Of a DNA stretch of 10,451 bases, positions 5,416 through 10,451 are shown in pieces (the first letter of the stretch is position 1; each line of letters begins with the position of its first letter). Location of the stretch: assembly GCA_021775515.1 (NCBI GenBank), contig JAJFHR010000400.1:1-10451 (forward strand), given 5' to 3'. Source of the stretch: Hyphomicrobiales bacterium. GTDB taxonomy: Bacteria > Pseudomonadota > Alphaproteobacteria > Rhizobiales > JAJFHR01. The notes under the pieces were generated by a model. The model searched no databases, was not told where the DNA came from, and saw nothing but the letters and a program-made list of their open reading frames with translations. Made by a program: the position numbers and the translations under genes.

Positions 5416-7698
5416 TTATTTCTGAAACACGTAAACCGGGCTGCTCCAGGCCTGAAAACCGTCTTGTGTGGTTACACAGACCCACAGCGGGTTATCGCCG
5501 CTGGGGGTTATTGCGATTTTCAACTGCGCGGTCATTTCATATGTGGTGTTTTCCTCCGGCAGCCGGAAGATGCGCAGTCGTCTTTCAAGACCCCCGGCCT
5601 CCCTTACAAGGTCGTCCCTGCCGATATCTTTTAATTTCGCCCTCAACGACCCGTGGTTGGTTTCCACTTCCAGACGCGCATCTTCGCCTTCTTCCAGCCA
5701 CACATCAAAACCGCAGAAATTGCCGGTGGTGATCGTCTGCCACGAGATTTTATCTTCACCGATTAGTTCACACTTTCGTTCATGGTTCCAGATATTGATT
5801 TTTTCCATCCGCGTGATGCGCGCTGCCTTGAAGCGGGCTTCGCCGTCCCAATGGGTTTCCCGGCCTCGCCCGCGATATTCGGCCCCGCAGCATAAAACCC
5901 TGATGCGCGAGCTCAAGTCTTTTTTGCCGTAACCGTATAAGGTTTTGAGAACATTCTTGCCGCTGCGGATTTCGATGCGTTCAATGGGAGCCTGGGTGAT
6001 TGTTTGCAGTCTAAGCGTTACCTCGTTGTCGCGGGTTTGTACGATGTCTCCCATCATCGCCGTGTTGATCTGTTCTTGATCCGGATTGTCGAACAGATTG
6101 GGGTCGCGGGCAAAAACCGTAGCTGGGGTTGGAAAATCTACCTGGACATCAAGATACAATCGGGCACCCGAAGTCCCGTAGTGATGGCGCCTGCGCTGAC
6201 TTTCCAAAATACCTTTACGGGACAATTCCTCAGCCAGAAAACAAGTAAGGCCGCCATATGCGCCAAATTCCGAGGCACCGGGATAACTTGCCCCCGGTCT
6301 GCCTTTGTGGCCATCGCTATTGCAGACAACGCCGCAGCGGTAACCCAAGTCAAAACTGTCGGTCAGCAGCCATTCAAACGTGCCCCAGGCCGAATGGATT
6401 TCCACCGCTGTTTCAATACGGCCGTCATGAGCATAACCTATATCAGCATAACGTCCGCCAACATGGGCATAGACGATACAGTCTTCGGCTTTCAGTGCAT
6501 TGAACAATTCATTGGCGTCATGAGCGTCGGTCCCAAGGTCCGACCTGTTGGGCAGCAAGGAATGTGACGACCGGTGAATTTGGCGGCCCTCGGTGGCAAA
6601 AAATACGTTGCGGTCGCCGCCGACAGCGGTATTTCCCGACCACTCATACCCGGGAAAGGTGACAAAGCGGCCTTCTTGCAGAAACTCAGCCGTCAATTCA
6701 TTGATGTGAGCCCAGAACCGGTTATTGATTTGAAAGTCATTGGCCTGATGGGCGGTTACATCCAAAAAAGCCAGATCCCGGGCGAATTCGAAATAAGACC
6801 GGGCAGTGTTGAGGCCAACCGTCTCCCCGGTCTGGCCATGCAGGTCGCCCCAATAACCACCATGCCGGCCTGCCTCGATCACAAGCGGGGGTGATGCCGC
6901 GATAACACTATCGCCCTCGCCTAAAACAGTGATGCGCAAACACCCGGGCTGCAAGACTTTAAGATTGTCAAAACACAAAGACTTATTACCGGGTTTGTAG
7001 ATAATTTCCTCGGGCAAGCCGTCTACGGGAAGTGTCGTCAGCAAACGGAAATTCCCGGCTGCCTGATCGGTCGGATTGCCCCATTTATCTTCGGCTTTTA
7101 GGCCGAAACAAAACCTCTCACCCGGCCGCCGCAAAGTCGGCAGCAGCGCTTTCCAGATTACGGGTTTGCCGGGCACAACGGCAATAGCCGGACTTTCGGC
7201 TATCGGAACATAATGTCCGACGGCACAAACGTCGGTCAAAACCTTGAACTCAAACTGATGCTCTACGGCGCTTGGCAGTTGCATGCCACCGGCCCTGGCA
7301 GAAACGCTGCCAAATGAGATGGTTATTTCATCACCCGGGCGTAAACAGCCCTTGCGGACTTCGATCGTCAGGCACTTGTTCCAGGGCCGTTGGTGTCCGT
7401 CCGGATCATATTTCAACTTAAGGTCAGCGCTGCCATTGGTGGTCGCCGATACGTAGTTATTTTCGCCTGAATTGTTAACCTGAAGCCGGCCAAAATCACT
7501 GACAACACGAAACACAACCCGGATGCTGCCGGTATCATCAATGCCCAGCTTACCTACCGTGTAGATCAGCTTGAATGACTGCGAACTGCGAGCTTCAAAG
7601 GCGCCCGTTGGTGCCAACTTCGCCGAACCGTAAGCAGAAATATCTGCCGAAGGCTCCGCCACGGGCCAGACATCACCCATCAAATCCGGTTTGATCAT
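5416..7698 (-). CDS. DUF3604 domain protein, PHP-like putative metal-dependent hydrolase
   Basis: About 760 residues. The N-terminal third is beta-rich (YTVGKLGIDDTGSIRVVFRVVSDFG and following), with no signal peptide visible. The DUF3604 core then shows a histidine/aspartate pattern like PHP-family metal sites: GYWGDLHGQT (H287), DVTAHQAND (H317), YAHVGG (H412), EIHSAWG (H435) and CNSDGH (D462, H464). A further beta-rich region completes the C-terminus. The natural reaction of DUF3604 proteins is not known to me; metal-dependent hydrolysis is inferred from the PHP resemblance. In several places H-Q replaces the D-H-N of related sequences (AHQAND). I chose the ATG at 7696-7698, which has GAAGGTG six bases upstream. 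An ATG at 7753-7755 and a GTG at 7786-7788 in the same frame would add 19 or 30 residues. It is divergent from the ThDP-enzyme gene. Confidence 0.85.
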   Translation of the reverse strand: MIKPDLMGDVWPVAEPSADISAYGSAKLAPTGAFEARSSQSFKLIYTVGKLGIDDTGSIRVVFRVVSDFGRLQVNNSGENNYVSATTNGSADLKLKYDPDGHQRPWNKCLTIEVRKGCLRPGDEITISFGSVSARAGGMQLPSAVEHQFEFKVLTDVCAVGHYVPIAESPAIAVVPGKPVIWKALLPTLRRPGERFCFGLKAEDKWGNPTDQAAGNFRLLTTLPVDGLPEEIIYKPGNKSLCFDNLKVLQPGCLRITVLGEGDSVIAASPPLVIEAGRHGGYWGDLHGQTGETVGLNTARSYFEFARDLAFLDVTAHQANDFQINNRFWAHINELTAEFLQEGRFVTFPGYEWSGNTAVGGDRNVFFATEGRQIHRSSHSLLPNRSDLGTDAHDANELFNALKAEDCIVYAHVGGRYADIGYAHDGRIETAVEIHSAWGTFEWLLTDSFDLGYRCGVVCNSDGHKGRPGASYPGASEFGAYGGLTCFLAEELSRKGILESQRRRHHYGTSGARLYLDVQVDFPTPATVFARDPNLFDNPDQEQINTAMMGDIVQTRDNEVTLRLQTITQAPIERIEIRSGKNVLKTLYGYGKKDLSSRIRVLCCGAEYRGRGRETHWDGEARFKAARITRMEKINIWNHERKCELIGEDKISWQTITTGNFCGFDVWLEEGEDARLEVETNHGSLRAKLKDIGRDDLVREAGGLERRLRIFRLPEENTTYEMTAQLKIAITPSGDNPLWVCVTTQDGFQAWSSPVYVFQK

Positions 7699-7826
7699 AT
7701 CGACACCTTCAAAAAATCTAACGTTATCAAAAGCTGAATATAGTTGCGATGGCATTGTTAAATCCGCGCCAGAACTTTGTACAAACACTCTCTTTAGGCC
7801 AAGAAAAATTATTGCACCACGGTGTC

Positions 7827-7852
7827 TATTTGCCTACTGATAAGAGCAAATA
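7827..7852. promoter_or_regulatory. Inverted repeat in the divergent DUF3604 / ThDP-enzyme gap
   Basis: A perfect 7-base inverted repeat, TATTTGC-N12-GCAAATA, lies between the divergent genes, 46 bases before the ThDP-enzyme start. A second, shorter dyad, TCCTG-TT-CAGGA, is at 7861-7872. The first has the size and position of an operator for a dimeric regulator that could control both genes. No regulator gene lies beside it in the window, so this is inferred from symmetry alone. Confidence 0.4.
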
Positions 7853-7897
7853 ACGCTGGTTCCTGTTCAGGAGCGATTTTTACACAAGAGGTGGATT

Positions 7898-9460
7898 ATG
7901 AACGGTGCCGACAAGCTGTGCCAGACTTTGCTGGCAAATGATGTGGATGTCTGTTTTGCAAATCCGGGCACATCCGAAATGCATTTTGTTGCAGCTCTTG
8001 ATCGCCGCCAGGAAATGCGTTGCATTCTCGGCCTCTTTGAAGGTGTTGTAACCGGCGCAGCTGACGGCTATGCCCGCATGGCGGAAAAACCCGCGGCAAC
8101 CTTGCTGCATCTGGGTCCGGGCCTCGCCAACGGTCTTGCTAATCTGCATAATGCCAAACGGGCCGATACGCCGATGGTCAACATTGTCGGCGATCATGCC
8201 ACCACTCACCTGGCTCTAGATGCCCCGTTGACCACAGATATTGTTGGCCTGGCAACGCCAATGTCGCATTGGGTGCGTTCCACGCCGTCGGCGGCACAAG
8301 TCGGCGCGGATGCTGCCGAAGCCATTGGCGTTGCCCGCTCTGCCCCTGGTAAGATCGCCACACTTATCCTGCCGGCCGATGCCGCCTGGTCAGAGGTACC
8401 GGAGGATCATCAAGACAAGATTGAAGTCGCAACGTTTCAGCCGCCCGAAGCGCCTAATGCAGCAGCGATTAAACAGGCCGCTGACGTAATCCGCTCAGGC
8501 CGCCAAACCTTGATGCTTCTGGGTGGCACTGCCATGCGCGCCGGTGCATTGGAGATTGCCGGAAGGATTTCCAAACACTGCGGCATCAACCTCATGGCGT
8601 CTCGATCAACCCCGCGCACTGAGCGCGGTGCCGGGCGTGTGGTTCTCGACCGGGTTCCTTATGTAGTTGATCATGCCGTCAAGGTGCTGGCCCCTTTCGA
8701 AGAAATTATCCTGGTTGGCAGCGGTCAACCGGTGGCCTTTTTTCTTTATCCCGACAAACCCGGCGCGATTGCAGCACCGGGTGCACAATTCACCGAATTG
8801 GGTGGTGTGCATCACAATCTTGAACTTGCTTTAGAGATGCTGGCAGACGAGTTAGGGGTGCCTGCAGATGTGCAACCAAAGCTGATGCCGCTTGGTGATA
8901 ATTCATTGCCCGATGCAGGCGCGATTACGCCGCCCAGCTTTTCAGCGGCGGTGGTGCACGCTATGCCGGAAAACGCGATTATCTGTGATGAATCAATCAC
9001 GTTCAGCCAGGCTATATCCAATCTCACCATGCAAGCCCCACCTCATGACTTACTGCAACTCACCGGGGGGTCGATCGGCATCGGCATTCCCTTGTGTATC
9101 GGGGCGGCCATCGCCTGCCCCGACCGCCGGGTTATCGCTCTGCAGGCTGATGGCAGCGGCATGTACACGGTCCAAGGGCTATGGACCCAGGCGCGCGAAA
9201 ATCTCAACATAACCACTATTATTCTGGCCAACCGGCGTTATCAGATTTTACATGGTGAACTGGCAAATGTTGGCGGCGGTACAGCCGGGGTCAACGCCGC
9301 GCGCATGCTTAACCTTGATGATCCCGATCTTGACTGGGTGTCGCTGGCACGAGGTTTCGGCATCCCGGCCGTTAAAGTTGATTGTGCACAAGCACTCGCA
9401 CAGGAGATAAAAAAAGCCGTTCAGCATGACGGGCCATACCTGATAGAAGCTTTGATATAA
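7898..9460 (+). CDS. Thiamine-diphosphate enzyme, acetolactate synthase-like (true substrate unknown)
   Basis: A 520-residue ThDP-dependent enzyme of the acetolactate synthase/benzoylformate decarboxylase superfamily, with the three expected domains. The N-terminal pyrimidine-binding domain contains FANPGTSEMHF and the cofactor-activating glutamate E48 in GLFEGVVTGAADGYARM. A central domain spans roughly residues 185-330 (LMLLGGTAMRAG onward). The C-terminal diphosphate-binding domain carries ADGSGMYTVQGLW (417-429), where D418 and N445 (LANRRY), 27 residues apart, should hold the magnesium ion. The first glycine of the usual GDG is alanine here (A417). Such proteins are often annotated as acetolactate synthase large subunits. 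No ilvN or ilvC is adjacent and NPGTSE resembles the NPGSNE of benzoylformate decarboxylase, so a 2-keto acid decarboxylase or carboligase is as likely. The ATG at 7898 has GAGGTGG upstream. Confidence 0.88.
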   Translation: MNGADKLCQTLLANDVDVCFANPGTSEMHFVAALDRRQEMRCILGLFEGVVTGAADGYARMAEKPAATLLHLGPGLANGLANLHNAKRADTPMVNIVGDHATTHLALDAPLTTDIVGLATPMSHWVRSTPSAAQVGADAAEAIGVARSAPGKIATLILPADAAWSEVPEDHQDKIEVATFQPPEAPNAAAIKQAADVIRSGRQTLMLLGGTAMRAGALEIAGRISKHCGINLMASRSTPRTERGAGRVVLDRVPYVVDHAVKVLAPFEEIILVGSGQPVAFFLYPDKPGAIAAPGAQFTELGGVHHNLELALEMLADELGVPADVQPKLMPLGDNSLPDAGAITPPSFSAAVVHAMPENAIICDESITFSQAISNLTMQAPPHDLLQLTGGSIGIGIPLCIGAAIACPDRRVIALQADGSGMYTVQGLWTQARENLNITTIILANRRYQILHGELANVGGGTAGVNAARMLNLDDPDLDWVSLARGFGIPAVKVDCAQALAQEIKKAVQHDGPYLIEALI

Positions 9461-9510
9461 AGTAGTTCAGCCAGAGTGAGGCAAGTGTTTCTGATTTATT
9501 GCATCACTAC

Positions 9511-9580
9511 GGCACAATATTAAGCAACTGCTAAGGAAGTTTGGCCATACTCATCGCAATATATTTTATGTGCCTTTTTT
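9511..9580 (+). terminator. Possible terminator after the ThDP-enzyme gene
   Basis: GGCACA (9511-9516) can pair with TGTGCC (9569-9574), which is followed directly by six T (9575-9580). The loop between the arms is about 52 bases and has no strong internal stem that I could see, so this is a weak case despite the T tract. It lies 50-120 bases after the ThDP-enzyme stop codon. Confidence 0.3.
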
Positions 9581-9608
9581 GACAGCTTCAGGTTTTGAAC
9601 GTTATTGA
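9579..9608 (+). promoter_or_regulatory. Possible sigma-70-type promoter before the 174-residue protein gene
   Basis: A perfect -35 hexamer TTGACA (9579-9584) is followed after 18 bases by TATTGA (9603-9608), a poor -10 match at 3 of 6 positions. It lies about 50 bases before the start at 9657 and directly after a T tract. The weak -10 makes this tentative. Confidence 0.28.
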
Positions 9609-9656
9609 CCGCGATCAAAGCTCTTGAGTTGTCTCACCGAGGCTTCAGAGGCAGAT

Positions 9657-10181
9657 ATGGCAAAAGCACATTTTCACAAGAACCAGCGCGTTTTCGTAAA
9701 ACCGGTTGGCACCTGGGCGATTATTGAAGGACTTGTTCCCCAATGGGCCAAGGGGGTCGAAGAGCCAATAAAAATAACCTATGATGTCGGTCTTGGCCGC
9801 GAATTTGGCAGTGACGAATTGCAGTCAGAGGAAGTTGCAATTTCATCAGAGCTTAACGGTGGTGTGGAATGGCGCCTCATTCGAGGCCAAAATAAATGGA
9901 AATCTGCTGAGGAATGCAGCCATCATCCTCATCCTGGAACCTATCCGGTGGTGGTTACTAACGATCAGGACTGGGGCGGCTGGAGAGTGCCGGGCGCTGA
10001 ATATGATCACAATCCCGCTGAAGTCGAATGGCAGGCCCGGGTAATTTCGCATTCCCTAAGTTGCGTTAATCTTCTGCGCAAAATTACTGATTATGCCGAA
10101 GAAGCACCGGAAAACCTGTCCAACCAGCTTGTCAGCATGGTTTTGGATGCCAAGAATATCCTTAAATCCATAGAAAACTGA
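9657..10181 (+). CDS. Conserved-looking soluble protein of unknown function
   Basis: A 174-residue protein that I cannot place in a family with a known function. It has no signal peptide or membrane segment. The N-terminal half looks like a small beta domain (FHKNQRVFVKPVGTWAIIEGLVPQW, then EPIKITYDVGLGREF). The middle carries EECSHHPHPGTYPVVV and a tryptophan-rich stretch, DQDWGGWRVPGAEYDHNP (about residues 103-120). The C-terminal third is predicted helical (ARVISHSLSCVNLLRKITDYAE to the end). The cluster of histidines around HHPHP could bind metal, but this is speculation. The ATG at 9657 has AGAGG about six bases upstream; an upstream in-frame start at 9624 (TTG) lacks this support. It lies 118 bases before pepN on the same strand, with a hairpin in the gap. 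Confidence 0.82.
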   Translation: MAKAHFHKNQRVFVKPVGTWAIIEGLVPQWAKGVEEPIKITYDVGLGREFGSDELQSEEVAISSELNGGVEWRLIRGQNKWKSAEECSHHPHPGTYPVVVTNDQDWGGWRVPGAEYDHNPAEVEWQARVISHSLSCVNLLRKITDYAEEAPENLSNQLVSMVLDAKNILKSIEN

Positions 10182-10186
10182 TCTTT

Positions 10187-10215
10187 ATTGCCGCTAAGCG
10201 AAATTAGGCGGCAAT
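10187..10215 (+). terminator. Strong hairpin after the 174-residue protein gene
   Basis: ATTGCCGC pairs with GCGGCAAT, and the stem is extended by TAA/TTA past a single bulged G, around the loop GCGAAA. It starts six bases after the stop codon at 10179-10181. It is followed by CTCCTCTAC rather than a run of T, so it may act as an imperfect terminator or as an RNA-stabilising 3' end. Confidence 0.42.
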
Positions 10216-10299
10216 CTCCTCTACACGCTATTGATTGCGGGCTGAAGGCCTGTTCAAATGGGGCCGGAATACCCATTCTTTCGCGTTTGAGCCTTATTT

Positions 10300-10451
10300 A
10301 TGAAAACTGAAACTCCCGAGCACGTTTACCTTAAAGATTATACTGCACCCGACTATCTGATCACCACGGTCAACCTTGAGGTAAAGTTGGCGCCTGCTGC
10401 CACCCGCATCAAATCAACCCTCACGATCAAAGCAAATGAGGCGGTGAAACC
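10300..10451 (+). CDS. pepN: Aminopeptidase N (N-terminal part, cut by window edge)
   Basis: The first 50 codons of a gene that continues past the right edge. The sequence MKTETPEHVYLKDYTAPDYL, then ITTVNLEVKLAPAATRIKSTLTI, matches the N-terminal beta domain of bacterial aminopeptidase N. This is a cytoplasmic zinc M1-family peptidase that removes N-terminal residues from peptides. The run YLKDYTAPDYLI, with strand-forming VNLEVKL and ATRIKSTLTI, is typical. The zinc-binding HExxH motif would lie far beyond the window, so the call rests on this N-terminal match only. The ATG at 10300 has no strong ribosome binding site; TTGAGCC lies about ten bases upstream. It is on the same strand as the 174-residue gene but separated from it by 118 bases and a hairpin. 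Confidence 0.85.
   Translation, partial: MKTETPEHVYLKDYTAPDYLITTVNLEVKLAPAATRIKSTLTIKANEAVK

Noticed and set aside
6004..6567. A 187-codon open frame on the plus strand opposite the DUF3604 gene
   Set aside because: It lies wholly inside a long, well-supported gene on the other strand, has no recognisable domain and reads as a shadow frame.
6574..6894. A 106-codon open frame opposite the DUF3604 core
   Set aside because: It overlaps the conserved metal-site region of the real gene on the other strand and has no supporting features.

Overview
The window looks like a chromosomal segment of an alphaproteobacterium capable of oxidising reduced sulfur compounds. The reasons are a Sox thiosulfate-oxidation locus in an order known from alphaproteobacteria (soxSRT divergent from soxV-X-Y-Z-A), and an aminopeptidase N start at the right edge that reads like alphaproteobacterial PepN. 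The genus cannot be named from the sequence alone. No tRNA, rRNA, CRISPR array, insertion sequence or phage gene was seen. Gene density is high and no gap reaches 300 bases.

Positions 1-2410 (minus strand) hold, in transcription order, soxV (CcdA-like membrane electron carrier), soxX (monohaem cytochrome c), soxY and soxZ (sulfur carrier) and the first 49 codons of soxA, which runs off the left edge. soxB, soxC and soxD, if present, would lie further left. Positions 2458-4431 (plus strand) hold soxS (periplasmic thioredoxin), soxR (ArsR-family repressor with the two-cysteine persulfide-sensing layout) and soxT (YeeE/YedE sulfur-compound permease). Together these supply thiosulfate-oxidising carriers and cytochromes, a route for electrons to keep the SoxY cysteine active, sulfur-compound transport, and a sulfur-responsive repressor. 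Inverted repeats built from ATTC/GAAT or similar arms lie in the soxV/soxS and soxV/soxX intergenic regions. These are the two places where SoxR is reported to act in a related locus.

Positions 4449-7698 (minus strand) hold a DUF3604 protein with a PHP-like metal-site pattern and, downstream, a class I SAM-dependent methyltransferase that converges on soxT with 17 bases between them. Divergent from the DUF3604 gene is a thiamine-diphosphate enzyme (7898-9460) of the acetolactate synthase/benzoylformate decarboxylase superfamily. It is not next to ilvN or ilvC, so a biosynthetic acetolactate synthase role is doubtful. The divergent gap holds a perfect 7-base inverted repeat.

Positions 9657-10181 hold a soluble protein of unknown function, followed by a hairpin, and 10300-10451 is the start of pepN. 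The Sox region is a known system. The least explained parts are the DUF3604/methyltransferase/ThDP-enzyme neighbourhood and the 174-residue protein before pepN. I found no convincing evidence for a wholly new system.
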